Part shown: one piece after another, positions 1 through 8,754 of the stretch | Position numbering within the stretch: the first letter of the stretch is position 1 | How the letters are laid out: each line of letters begins with the position of its first letter | NCBI RefSeq assembly: GCF_022369515.1 | Contig: NZ_CP059724.1 | Location: forward strand, 5,766,001-5,830,000 | Length of the DNA: 64,000 nt | From: Paenibacillus sp. 19GGS1-52 | Lineage (GTDB): Bacteria; Bacillota; Bacilli; Paenibacillales; Paenibacillaceae | Direction: 5' to 3' | The notes under the pieces: generated by a model | What the model saw: only the letters and a program-made list of their open reading frames with translations | Database searches by the model: none | What the model was told of the DNA's origin: nothing | Translations under genes and position numbers: made by a program

Positions 1-611
1 GAGCCCATTCCAGTCGAGACAATAATTCCACTGGAGGATTGCTGCTCAGTCGAGCCGTTTAGCTGCAGCTGATAGCGGGCAGATACATGGGTTTTGCGTC
101 CAATGAACAGATCATTCACACCATAAAGACTTTGACCGTCGTTAAGCTCTGCTTTAGCCAATGTCACTTCCTGCACCTGTCGTTGCCCCCGGAACACTTC
201 AGGTACAATCAGCCGCAGATCCTTGACGGTAAAGGGCAGCAGTACCCCGTCCCAGCGCTCTGGATCAGGATTCACCCCAATCAGTGGCTGATTCTTCAAG
301 TATTTGAGCGTATTGGCGACAAGTCCGTCTTGACCCAGCACAACAACCGTATCCTCCTCACCAAAAATGAAGTTCGGCACATGCTGACGCTCCAGTAGCT
401 GCACTAGACCTATCGTGCTAAGCTCAATAACCGCTGTTTCTACAGCGCTCCGGTAATTGTAATCCTCATTGATATAGTCGCTAAAGTCCGCTCCAAGACG
501 CTCAATATAGAACTGGGCCTGCTGAATTGTATTATAGCGGACTACCAACTCTTCCAGACGGGTCTTGCGTTTGATCAAGACAATTTTATTCTCGGATATC
601 CGGCTACTCAT
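1..611 (-). CDS. NAD kinase-like protein, partial (C-terminus outside window)
   Basis: About 203 N-terminal codons are present and the frame runs off the left window edge. My translation begins MSSRISENKIVL and contains VVVLGQDGLVANTLKYL near residue 92, where the NAD kinase/diacylglycerol kinase fold carries its GGDG-type phosphate-binding loop. It continues with NDLFIGRKTHVSARYQL and SSGIIVSTGMG, which match the NE-type and substrate-loop blocks of ATP-NAD kinases. The loop reads GQDG instead of GGDG, so this is a divergent member and may not phosphorylate NAD. The ATG overlaps the TGA of the upstream SPFH gene (ATGA), so the two are translationally coupled and probably work together. The family call is good; the substrate is unknown. 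Confidence 0.75.
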   Translation of the reverse strand, partial: MSSRISENKIVLIKRKTRLEELVVRYNTIQQAQFYIERLGADFSDYINEDYNYRSAVETAVIELSTIGLVQLLERQHVPNFIFGEEDTVVVLGQDGLVANTLKYLKNQPLIGVNPDPERWDGVLLPFTVKDLRLIVPEVFRGQRQVQEVTLAKAELNDGQSLYGVNDLFIGRKTHVSARYQLQLNGSTEQQSSSGIIVSTGMG

Positions 612-1666
612 CTTCCTCCTGCTCCTCTCGCTGCCCCCGTTCCATTGCCCGAGCCAGCCATAATGCCTTGCAGCAGATCTGGTGTGATGTTCAGTTGTCC
701 AATTTTGCCAGCATTTACGGCAAGCTCTTGGAAAGCGATGGCAATCAGCTTATCCGGATTCATGCCTACATTCGTCAGTGCCTGCAGCACATTCGGCGAT
801 ACTCCCTGCAGCGAATTCATGACGGCCAGCAGCTCATAAGCCTTGGCATCTGCTTCGGCTCTTTTATTGGCAACTGTCAGCTCGATCAGCTCCTGCTTCT
901 TCTCTTCCAGTGCGGTGTCGAAGCTCAGTTGCTCTTCCTTCATTTCATTCTGCTTCTGCTTCACCGAACGTTCAGCATCCAGCTGTGTTTCACGGATTTG
1001 CTTCTTCTTCGTTTCCACCGCAATTTCGGTGTTCAGTTCATTCTCCTTCACACGTCTTTCCTGCTGAATCGATGCATTGCGGCGTTCATATAGCGCATCA
1101 TCAGCACTGCGGAGAATTTCTTCTCTGGCCTGCGCCTCCAGCGCCCGGAGTGTTTCCTTATTCGGCACAATTGCCAGAATGGACAAGCCCATCAGCTCAA
1201 TTCCCAGCTTCTCGATCTCAGTACTTTTGCCAATTTCCAACGTGATGCTCTGTGCCAAACGTTCGCTCGATTGAATAGCTTCCCGCAGGGGCAATTGCTC
1301 CAGCTGCCGCTTGGTCAGCACCTTGGCGATATTGATGACCCGTTGGGCCAGCTTGCCGGGATCGTCAGAGAGATAGGTGTTCTTTTTTAGATTGTAAGTA
1401 TAATTCAGAATTTGGGTTGTTTTGCGGTAATCCACAATTCGATAGGTCAGCTGTCCCTGCACTGTAACCGTCTGGTAATCAAACGTGATTTCTTCAAACA
1501 TAAAGGGAACATCAATCGAAGATACCGGTACAACGACCACGGAAGTGGTTGGGGCATAATAATTAAAAGAAAGCCCCACACCTTCACGGACAACTTTGCC
1601 ATTCTTCACCTTCAGCACATAATCACTGGGTTGAAACTTCACAAATTTGAATCCGAACATGGACAA
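608..1666 (-). CDS. SPFH/band-7 (stomatin/prohibitin-like) domain protein
   Basis: This 352-residue protein starts with an ATG nine bases after a strong AAGGAGG. Residues 1-170 form a band-7 domain, including LTYRIVDYRKTT and the typical LTKRQLEQLPLREAI region. Residues about 175-285 are a long charged coiled coil rich in Glu, Lys and Gln. The C-terminus is Gly-rich (AGSGNGTGAARGAGGR). No hydrophobic membrane anchor is visible at the N-terminus, unlike FloT/FloA flotillins, so it is probably a cytosolic or peripheral oligomeric scaffold. It overlaps the downstream NAD-kinase-like gene by four bases, indicating an operon of at least two genes. A large nested inverted repeat covers its likely promoter, so a dedicated repressor or activator is expected. 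Its cellular role is not known. Confidence 0.85.
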   Translation of the reverse strand: MSMFGFKFVKFQPSDYVLKVKNGKVVREGVGLSFNYYAPTTSVVVVPVSSIDVPFMFEEITFDYQTVTVQGQLTYRIVDYRKTTQILNYTYNLKKNTYLSDDPGKLAQRVINIAKVLTKRQLEQLPLREAIQSSERLAQSITLEIGKSTEIEKLGIELMGLSILAIVPNKETLRALEAQAREEILRSADDALYERRNASIQQERRVKENELNTEIAVETKKKQIRETQLDAERSVKQKQNEMKEEQLSFDTALEEKKQELIELTVANKRAEADAKAYELLAVMNSLQGVSPNVLQALTNVGMNPDKLIAIAFQELAVNAGKIGQLNITPDLLQGIMAGSGNGTGAARGAGGR

Positions 1667-1709
1667 AACCTCCTTGGATGAATGGTTGACATCTGATTGA
1701 TATTAACGT

Positions 1710-1768
1710 TTTGTTATTAACAACATGTTAACATGTATTGATGATATTATCAAGTTGTTAATAACAAA
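1710..1768 (-). promoter_or_regulatory. Promoter and nested operator of the SPFH operon
   Basis: A perfect 15-bp inverted repeat (TTTGTTATTAACAAC at 1710-1724, its complement at 1754-1768) flanks a separate 14-bp perfect palindrome ACATGTTAACATGT at 1723-1736. On the minus strand a -35 TTGATA (1748-1753) lies 17 bp from a -10-like TAACAT (1725-1730) that sits inside the central palindrome. Three copies of a TGTTAnTAACA-like core are present (two 11-mers plus the shorter TGTTAACA). The layout suggests cooperative binding of a dimeric regulator. The regulator is not identifiable in the window. Confidence 0.6.
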
Positions 1769-1771
1769 CTA

Positions 1772-1813
1772 TAAAAAAACCGCCACATCTCCTTAAGGGG
1801 AAATGTAGCGGTT
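1772..1813 (-). terminator. Rho-independent terminator of the Ig-like repeat protein gene
   Basis: A stem of 11 pairs with one mismatch (AACCGCCACAT at 1778-1788 with ATGTAGCGGTT at 1803-1813) is followed on the minus strand by a run of T residues. It lies 36 bases after the stop codon of the BIG2-repeat gene. Confidence 0.85.
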
Positions 1814-1848
1814 ACGAATGACCATCAAGTTCATCATCCAACTTTCGG

Positions 1849-4800
1849 TTATTTAACTGTGACTTTAACTTTGACGGTTTTGCCGCCGTATTTGACCGAG
1901 ATATAGGCTGAGCCTTGTCCGTTCGCCTTAATGAGTCCATTTTTGCCTGTGGCTACTAATTCTTTGGTTGAAGACCAAAGTGCAGCTTTGGACACATCCG
2001 CCTCACTGTCGTCTTCAAAGGTAGCCGTAGCCTTAAGCTGCAGCGACTGGCCCACGGCCAGCTCCACATTGAGTTGACTGACCTCCAAATATTTGAGCAC
2101 ATCCACCGTCACCGGAATCTTCACGGTCTTGCCACCATACTTCGCTGTCACGTAAGACTTGCCATAAGCTACAGCCTTAACTGTACCCGCGGTGACGGTG
2201 ACGATTTTATAGCTTCCGCTTTTCCATTCTGCTTTGTCCGTTACATCCTTCGTTTTGCCATCACTATATGTAATGGTTACTTTGGCTGAAGAGACATCAC
2301 CGGATTTAAGTGACATGTTGGTAACAGAAGCCTCTATTTCGGATACCTGATCCACTTCAATGTCGATAGTAGTCTTTTGTCCACCATAGGATGCGGTAAG
2401 TGTGGCCTTACCTTTGAGATTCGCTGTAACGAGACCCTTCTTTACAGAAGCTATTGTTGCTTTGGAAGTGGTCCAATCGGCATCGTCCGTCACATCCGTA
2501 TCTACGCCATCCGCATCGGTAGCCGTCAAAGTAATTTGCGCTTTGTCCGAGAGTGACATCGTTATCAGATGCACATCCGCATCCAGTTCGTCCACTAATC
2601 CAACATTCACTGTAATCGTCGTCTTTATTTCGCCGGATTTGGCCGTAATAATCGCCGTTCCCGTATCTACTCCGGTAATAAGCCCGTTATCAACTACGGC
2701 AACTTTCTCGTCACTGGAGCTCCACTCTACTTCATCAGTAATTGCAAGATCACTGCCATCGCTATATTGACCTGTAGCTACCGCTTGATACGTTTCATCT
2801 TCTTTGAGATCAACGCTTTTGACCTGAAGCGTCAGCTTGCTAGGTGTGCCTGACGTCACTTTGACCGTCGCTTTTTTGCCACCATAGGAAGCGGTGATTA
2901 CTGCGCTGCCTGTAGCATAGGCTGTGATTTTCCCCTCAGTTGCCGCAGCGATGTCTTCATTATCCGAGCTCCACGTCGCTGTATCGGTAACATTCTGCGA
3001 TGTTCCGTCGGCATAGCTCGCTATAGCTGTAATTTCCTTGCTCTGATTAATCCCGAGATTCAGCTTGCTGATCGTGAGATTCAGATGTGATGCTTTCTCA
3101 ACATCTACAGTAATGGTAACTGTTTTGCCGCCGTAAACTGCGGTAACCGTAACCGAGCCTGTTTTATATCCCGTAATCAAGCCTTTGGTAACAGTAGCGA
3201 TATTCTCATCGCTGGAGGTCCAGACTGCACTAGCGGTAACATTGCTGGATGCACCTTCAGTGTCTAGTGCAGTGAGCACCAGTTGCTGAGTACCGTTAAT
3301 TCGCACAAATACACTATCATCGTCGACGCTCAATTTATTGCTTTTGCCTACCGAAAGATTCGAACTCACTGTCTTAGCCCCGTAGCTGGCGCTTATCGTT
3401 ACATTGCCTTCTGCGTAGCTCGTAATCGATCCTTTAGTTACAAAAGCTACAGCTTCGTCACTGGAGGTCCAGGTTGCTTGAGCCGTTACATTGGAAGTAG
3501 TTCCATCTGCAAACGTTGCTGTAAGCGTCAGCGCTTTGGAAGCATTAACAGCCATATTGAGGGTTGTTTCGCTTAAGGCGAGATGTCTCGCCGTTCCTAC
3601 ATCCACCGTAATAGTGACAGTTGATCCATTATAGGTACCTGTAATCGTAGCCGTCCCAACGGAATAACCTGTAATCAACCCCTTGGAGACAAGCGCAATC
3701 GCCTTATCGCTAGAAGTCCAAGTTGCTAGACTTGTTACATCTGATGAGGAGCCGTTCCCTGCCACCGCAGTCAGCTTCAATTGCTGGTTACCGCCTACTT
3801 GCAGGAATACATTCTCCTGGTCAGCGATTAATTTATTCACTGCGCCGACTTCAACTTCCATCGTTGTTTCGAGCGTACCGTAGGAAGCGCTGATGGTAGC
3901 CGTGCCCGACGTTTTATAGGTCGTAACAGCTCCTTTTTTGACAAAAGCAACGATTTCATTACTAGAGGTCCAAACCGCTTGAGAAGTCACGTCCTCCGTG
4001 CTGCCATCCGCATAGGTTGCCTTCAATGTCAGGCTACTGCTGGAATTCGTGTTCAGGCTTAAGGATTCCTCACTCAGATCGAGATATCTTGCCACTGCGA
4101 CATCAACTTCGACCGCTACCGATTTATCGCCGTATGTGCCTGTAATCGTAGCCGTGCCAGCGGTATAGCCGTATATTTTTCCTTTATAGACATAGGCAAT
4201 ACCGGAATCACTAGAGCTCCAGATGGCCGTACTTGTCACATCCTTTGTAGTGCCATCGGGATAAACCGCCTTAAGCGTAATCTGCTGCTCTTCCTCTGGC
4301 TTCAGAAACACACTTTGATCATCGACCGTCAGTTTACTAGTCTGATCAACCGTCACTTGAATCGTAGTTGTTTTGGTTCCGTATTTAGCCGTAATAACAG
4401 CAGTGCCCTGCTTGTACCCGGTAATTACTCCGCCCAGTACGTCAGCCACATTCTCATCGCTGGAAGACCATGTAGCCATACTGGTTACATTCTCCTGCGT
4501 ACCATCTTGGAAAGTGGCTGTTAACACGACCTTCGAACTGTCATTCAATAGGAGAGAAACATCTATCTTGTCGGGTGTAATCCGCTTCGCCACTTCTACA
4601 TTGACAGTAACTGTTACGGTTTTTTTACCATATACGCCTGTAATAGTCGCTGTGCCGGAAGAAATCCCCTTCACCTTGCCATTCACAACGGTAGCGATCG
4701 AAGCATCACTTGTGCTCCAAACCGCCTTGTCCGCCACTGTCGCATCCGTTGTATTATCCGAATAGGTTGCCGTCAGAATAACAGAATCAGTCGCTCCCTT

Positions 4801-5208
4801 GCGCAAGTCAAGGCTCTGCGTGTTCTGGGTTAAGGCTTTAACCTTCTTGGAGACAGTAACTGTTGCCGCTTGAGAGAATTTCGTGCCGTCTGTATATGTA
4901 TACACTGCAACAATCGTTGCCGTCCCTTCTGCCTTTGCGGTTACAACTCCGTTATATACAGAGGCGACCGCCGATTTATCGCTTGACCAGTCCGCATTCA
5001 CGGTAATATCACTGGAAGATGCGTCGGAAAAGACAGCTGTAGCTGTCAAAACTGCAGTGTCTTCGATAGCCAGCGCAAGCTCATTTGCGCTCAGCACAAT
5101 TTTATTCACAGTAACCGTACTGCTCGCCAACGCCAAACCGCCGTTCCCAAAAATAAGAAGAATGGATAATGTCATCGTCATAAAACTTATGAAAGTGTTC
5201 CTTTTCAA
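1849..5208 (-). CDS. Secreted protein of 13 tandem BIG2 (bacterial Ig-like) repeats
   Basis: I place the start at a TTG (5208) that follows GGAGG by seven bases. An in-frame ATG at 5253 lacks such a site and would spoil the signal peptide. The protein is then about 1119 residues. Residues 1-28 form a Sec signal peptide (LKRNTF, hydrophobic core, ALA cleavage region). The whole mature part consists of 13 repeats of 83-86 residues with the pattern [L-T-A-x-Y-x-D-G-T-x-x-D-V-T] then [W-S-S-S-D], [G-x-I-T-G-Y] and [G-T-A-x-I-T-x-x-Y-G], which is the BIG2 fold. There is no LPxTG motif, SLH domain, enzyme domain or C-terminal membrane segment. It is probably a released or wall-associated structural or adhesive protein. 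It stands alone between two terminators. Confidence 0.85.
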   Translation of the reverse strand: MKRNTFISFMTMTLSILLIFGNGGLALASSTVTVNKIVLSANELALAIEDTAVLTATAVFSDASSSDITVNADWSSDKSAVASVYNGVVTAKAEGTATIVAVYTYTDGTKFSQAATVTVSKKVKALTQNTQSLDLRKGATDSVILTATYSDNTTDATVADKAVWSTSDASIATVVNGKVKGISSGTATITGVYGKKTVTVTVNVEVAKRITPDKIDVSLLLNDSSKVVLTATFQDGTQENVTSMATWSSSDENVADVLGGVITGYKQGTAVITAKYGTKTTTIQVTVDQTSKLTVDDQSVFLKPEEEQQITLKAVYPDGTTKDVTSTAIWSSSDSGIAYVYKGKIYGYTAGTATITGTYGDKSVAVEVDVAVARYLDLSEESLSLNTNSSSSLTLKATYADGSTEDVTSQAVWTSSNEIVAFVKKGAVTTYKTSGTATISASYGTLETTMEVEVGAVNKLIADQENVFLQVGGNQQLKLTAVAGNGSSSDVTSLATWTSSDKAIALVSKGLITGYSVGTATITGTYNGSTVTITVDVGTARHLALSETTLNMAVNASKALTLTATFADGTTSNVTAQATWTSSDEAVAFVTKGSITSYAEGNVTISASYGAKTVSSNLSVGKSNKLSVDDDSVFVRINGTQQLVLTALDTEGASSNVTASAVWTSSDENIATVTKGLITGYKTGSVTVTAVYGGKTVTITVDVEKASHLNLTISKLNLGINQSKEITAIASYADGTSQNVTDTATWSSDNEDIAAATEGKITAYATGSAVITASYGGKKATVKVTSGTPSKLTLQVKSVDLKEDETYQAVATGQYSDGSDLAITDEVEWSSSDEKVAVVDNGLITGVDTGTAIITAKSGEIKTTITVNVGLVDELDADVHLITMSLSDKAQITLTATDADGVDTDVTDDADWTTSKATIASVKKGLVTANLKGKATLTASYGGQKTTIDIEVDQVSEIEASVTNMSLKSGDVSSAKVTITYSDGKTKDVTDKAEWKSGSYKIVTVTAGTVKAVAYGKSYVTAKYGGKTVKIPVTVDVLKYLEVSQLNVELAVGQSLQLKATATFEDDSEADVSKAALWSSTKELVATGKNGLIKANGQGSAYISVKYGGKTVKVKVTVK

Positions 5209-5323
5209 TCTACTACCTCCTAAATATTGATAAAAGCATGCAGCTTTCGACATCGTAGCAAGGAAACCTGAATTAATTCTGAACGGAATGCGTAGTATTG
5301 CATTGCCACCACCCCAAACAAAG

Positions 5324-5377
5324 AAAACAGCAGTGATCTAAGACTTCGAAAATAAAGTCTTAGACTACTGCTGTTTT
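5324..5377 (-). terminator. Terminator after the sugar-utilisation operon
   Basis: A long imperfect hairpin: AAAACAGCAGT and CTAAGACTT on the left pair with AAGTCTTAG and ACTGCTGTTTT on the right, with a small internal loop. It lies between the pgmB stop and the start of the BIG2 gene. On the minus strand it ends in TTTTC, a short T tract. Confidence 0.75.
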
Positions 5378-5434
5378 ATTCTGGTCCTAACTCTTTAAAT
5401 TATGAGTGTAGTCATTAGCCTTGTTCCAATTACG

Positions 5435-6118
5435 TTAAGCTTCGGAATTCCATTGACTGAATTTGGCCAAAATTGTGATCATATCAAGATAATTCGTGGT
5501 GGGCACAAGATAGTCAGCCTGCCGGAGAGATTCTTTCGAACCGATGCCGACCGCGAACATACCCGCTCGCTTAATTGCCTCGATGCCTGCAGCTGAATCC
5601 TCAATCCCAATGCAAGCCTCATACGGGACATTAAGATAATCAGCTGCATGTATGAAGGTTTCTGGGTCCGGTTTGCCATACTTTATGTTGGCCGCATCGA
5701 CAACATAGTCAAATGCGCCAGTCAACTCTAGGCGCTCCAACACGAACTGGGCGTTCCTACTCGCTGAACCAACCGCCAGCTTAATGCCCCCTATACGTAA
5801 CTCCTTAATCAATGTGTCGATGCCGGGCAGAATATCGTCAGGGGAGACGGACTGGATTAACTGGGTATAATGTACATTTTTCTTAGCGGCCAACCGCTGC
5901 AGCTCTTCGGTCGGCAGCACCCGTTGTTCAGGAGCTGCTGCAATGATCCGCTCCAACGACTGCAGTCGGCTGACTCCCTTCAGTTGCTCATTCAGTTCCC
6001 TGTCAACTTCAATTCCAAGTTCTTCACCGAGCTGTTTCCAGGCCAAGAAGTGAAATTCCGCCGTATCTGTAATAACCCCATCCAAATCAAATATTACAGC
6101 TTTGGGAAAAGTACTCAA
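5435..6118 (-). CDS. pgmB: Beta-phosphoglucomutase, HAD superfamily
   Basis: This enzyme converts beta-glucose 1-phosphate to glucose 6-phosphate. The TTG at 6118 overlaps the TGA of the upstream esterase gene (TTGA), has AAGGAG ten bases upstream, and gives about 227 residues, the usual length; the in-frame ATG at 6145 would add nine residues. Motif I FDLDGVITDTAEFHF near residue 10 carries both catalytic aspartates (D11, D13). Motif II is VGSASRN, then GKPDPETF, and motif IV is IEDSAAGI. The VITDTAEFHF cap-entry sequence is typical of beta-PGM rather than other HAD phosphatases. It is the last gene of the ABC-GH3-esterase operon, which implies that the operon produces a beta-sugar 1-phosphate inside the cell. 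Confidence 0.88.
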   Translation of the reverse strand: MSTFPKAVIFDLDGVITDTAEFHFLAWKQLGEELGIEVDRELNEQLKGVSRLQSLERIIAAAPEQRVLPTEELQRLAAKKNVHYTQLIQSVSPDDILPGIDTLIKELRIGGIKLAVGSASRNAQFVLERLELTGAFDYVVDAANIKYGKPDPETFIHAADYLNVPYEACIGIEDSAAGIEAIKRAGMFAVGIGSKESLRQADYLVPTTNYLDMITILAKFSQWNSEA

Positions 6119-6996
6119 TGCGAACCTACTCCTTGCCGCAGCCATTTCACACTCAGATTAAACCACTCGGAGAGATGTAAATGCTGTATCGTCTCCGGCG
6201 ATTTGACCGTTTCATCACTGAGCGACATGCCGTGAGACCCTTTTTCGAACATATGCAGCTCACAAGGTACCTCATTGCAGAACAACGCCTCAGCAAGATG
6301 GAATAAGTCTGTTGGCAGGATCACCGAATCTTCATAAGTCCCCCAGATGAATGTACGAGGAAGCTCCCCATGTATATGGTGCAGCAGATTCAAAGAATCC
6401 TTCTCTACATCTGACAAATTTTCTTTGCCTTTGAGGATTTCACGGATGCTTGGCCCTCTCATATCGGGCATCAAGCCTTTCTCCATCAGTTCAATAACAA
6501 AATCAGGGGTCTTTTCCGAACGCGGCTTCAATGTAACCGCTGGATAGCCAAGTAGCAACTGATTGGGTTTGATCTGGGCAGGACTTAATCCTGTACCTCC
6601 GGTAAGAAGAGGTTGATTATAATAAACGCCCAGACTAAGTGCAAGATTTCCTCCCGCAGAGAAGCCGATAACTGAAATATTGTCCTTGTCTACAAGCCAT
6701 TCCTCCGCATGTTCCCGAATGGTCGCCATCGCATGTGCCAGTTCAAACAGAGCGGTGGGAAATGGATTATCGATTTTAACCGAATAAGTAAGAACAAAAG
6801 CATGGTATCCCATTCTGGCATAAGCCAGAGCTACAGGTTCTCCTTCATTTTGGGATATGACCGTATAGCCGCCGCCAGGACAGATTACAACAGCCGGGCG
6901 CACCAATTTCTTTCGGTCAAATTCTCCATCATCCAGGATATAGGTGGTCAATGTTGCTGCTGAGTTGTCCATTAGCCGAATCGTTTGATGAATCAC
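6115..6996 (-). CDS. Alpha/beta hydrolase (BD-FAE/acetyl esterase type)
   Basis: A cytosolic esterase of about 293 residues with no signal peptide. I chose the GTG at 6996 because GGAAGGGG lies seven bases upstream, in the gap after the GH3 stop; an in-frame ATG at 7038 would lie inside the GH3 gene. It shows the oxyanion motif CPGGGYTVIS (about residue 40), the nucleophile elbow GFSAGGNLA (Ser about 113), the acid GTYEDSVI (Asp about 223) and the base GSHGMSL (His about 255). Such enzymes remove acetyl or other acyl groups from plant-polysaccharide oligosaccharides. In this operon it would deacylate the imported sugar before or after GH3 action. The substrate is inferred only from context. 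Confidence 0.8.
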   Translation of the reverse strand: MIHQTIRLMDNSAATLTTYILDDGEFDRKKLVRPAVVICPGGGYTVISQNEGEPVALAYARMGYHAFVLTYSVKIDNPFPTALFELAHAMATIREHAEEWLVDKDNISVIGFSAGGNLALSLGVYYNQPLLTGGTGLSPAQIKPNQLLLGYPAVTLKPRSEKTPDFVIELMEKGLMPDMRGPSIREILKGKENLSDVEKDSLNLLHHIHGELPRTFIWGTYEDSVILPTDLFHLAEALFCNEVPCELHMFEKGSHGMSLSDETVKSPETIQHLHLSEWFNLSVKWLRQGVGSH

Positions 6997-7010
6997 TGTT
7001 AATCCCCTTC

Positions 7011-8723
7011 CTATAATCTTGTATCCCATTTGCCGCAAAACGGATCTATAGGGCTCTTGCCTTTGAACTCCGATACTCCCATCAGCTTCTCAAGCAGCAA
7101 TGGCAAGGTATAATCGTTAACTCCATAAGTATTAATATAGGTTTTGACGCGTGGAACATCGAGTAAATGGTAAGGGTTCTCTGTAGAAATAAATACTGTC
7201 GGAATGGAATTGATATAATTCGGAACATTAATACCCATTGGATTAAGCCACTCAATTCGGACAGCCGTCTGATTGGATTTGGTCGCCAGATTGCACAGAT
7301 AGACAATAATATCATAGCTTTCTTTCATTTCTGTAAAAGAACTCTGCAATCCCTCGTAGACACCCGTGGGCTCAAAACGGGTTACACTAAATCCCTCGTT
7401 CTCCAGTAGAGGAATAAATGAAGCCGCCAGTCCGCTAGTCTTGCTGTAACCCAGCGCGTTGGCCTCACTTTCTATGTCGTAGAGCAAGACACGCGGAAAG
7501 CGTTCAGCTGTAATAGGAAGTACTCCGGATTCTTCCTTAACAAGGGTTATCGACTGATCCGTGATCGCTCTGGCAGTTTCCCGATGTCTTTCATGTCCCA
7601 GTACCTCCACAGCTTTATCAAGCACTGGAACATTATCCCGCTCCTGTAGCTTGAGTGAAGCCTTTAGCCCCAGAATGCGGAGAACAGCTTCATCTAGTCT
7701 GCTGGCAGAGAGCATGCCTGTCTCCAGGCCTTCCCGCATGAACTTCACATCTTCTTCCAGATTTTTGGTGAACAGGAACATATCGCAGCCGTTCTCAATC
7801 GCCCGGGGCACCAGCTCATTTCTCGGCATAGGAATATTCATCCCCGCCATCGTTGTCGCATCGGTGATAATCAGCCCATTGAAGCCGAGCCGTTCCCGAA
7901 GAAGTTCGCCGAGCAGTTCACTTGCCAACGATGCCGGCAGAATCTCCTCGTCACGAAGAGACGCATTCAGAAGCTTGGAATATTCAGGAAGGGAAATATG
8001 CCCGACCATCACTGTCTTGGCTCCTTCATCGATCAAATGGCGGTACACACTCCCAAAGCTACGATCCCATGCTTCGGGCGTCAGGGTATTCACGGAAGTC
8101 ACGAGATGCTGATCTCTTTCATCCACACCGTCACCGGGAAAATGCTTGACCGATGCAGCCATTCCCTGCTCCTGGCAGCCTTTCACATAAGCGGCCCCCA
8201 TCTCCATAACCGCTTGCGGATCGTTTCCGAAGGTTCGGGTATTGGTGATGGGATTACGGAAGGTATAGTCAATATCGACGACGGGAGCAAATGCATAATT
8301 TGCACCTACGCTTTGCCCTTCAACGGCGCATATTTTCCCTAACTGGTAAGCCAGTTCATTGTTTCCGGTTGCGGCAATAGCCATATTCGAACCGATTTTG
8401 GTGCCGTCCTTAGTAATCCCTTGACCGCCCGCCTCCAGATTGGCAGCAATCAGCAGCGGAATCCGCGCCGATCTCTGCAAGGTCGCTACAGTAGAGATTA
8501 CATCTTCCTTAGCCATAGAACGGCACATCAAACCTCCGATACCAATCTCTTGGGCAATATGTTTCAGAAAATGCTCATCCTGCTTATAACCGACCATAAA
8601 GAACAATTGTCCGATCTTTTCCTGCACAGTCATTTGCCCTAATGTCGATTCCACCCATCTCAAATCTTCTTCGTCCAGGTAAAACGGCTTCTCTTTCAAT
8701 CGGTTAATATTCACTTCTCTCAC
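7011..8723 (-). CDS. Glycoside hydrolase family 3, NagZ-like subfamily
   Basis: A 570-residue intracellular GH3 enzyme without signal peptide; the start is GTG at 8723 or the next GTG at 8714. The N-terminal TIM barrel covers about residues 25-370. KHFPGDG is at 193-199. D204-Q-H206 matches the His/Asp general-acid dyad of the NagZ subfamily, and ITDATTMAG holds the nucleophile Asp288. A smaller C-terminal alpha/beta domain follows. NagZ-type GH3 enzymes act on N-acetylglucosaminides or glucosides, and some are known to use phosphate in place of water. Its operon partners (sugar importer, esterase, beta-phosphoglucomutase) make a phosphorylase role plausible. The exact substrate cannot be read from the sequence. 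Confidence 0.82.
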   Translation of the reverse strand: MREVNINRLKEKPFYLDEEDLRWVESTLGQMTVQEKIGQLFFMVGYKQDEHFLKHIAQEIGIGGLMCRSMAKEDVISTVATLQRSARIPLLIAANLEAGGQGITKDGTKIGSNMAIAATGNNELAYQLGKICAVEGQSVGANYAFAPVVDIDYTFRNPITNTRTFGNDPQAVMEMGAAYVKGCQEQGMAASVKHFPGDGVDERDQHLVTSVNTLTPEAWDRSFGSVYRHLIDEGAKTVMVGHISLPEYSKLLNASLRDEEILPASLASELLGELLRERLGFNGLIITDATTMAGMNIPMPRNELVPRAIENGCDMFLFTKNLEEDVKFMREGLETGMLSASRLDEAVLRILGLKASLKLQERDNVPVLDKAVEVLGHERHRETARAITDQSITLVKEESGVLPITAERFPRVLLYDIESEANALGYSKTSGLAASFIPLLENEGFSVTRFEPTGVYEGLQSSFTEMKESYDIIVYLCNLATKSNQTAVRIEWLNPMGINVPNYINSIPTVFISTENPYHLLDVPRVKTYINTYGVNDYTLPLLLEKLMGVSEFKGKSPIDPFCGKWDTRL

Positions 8724-8754
8724 TCCAATCCTTACTGCGGTTGCGCCTCAAGAT

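Noticed and set aside
1849..5253. Several long open frames on the plus strand across the BIG2 gene
   Set aside because: They are shadows of the repetitive coding sequence without ribosome sites or recognisable domains.
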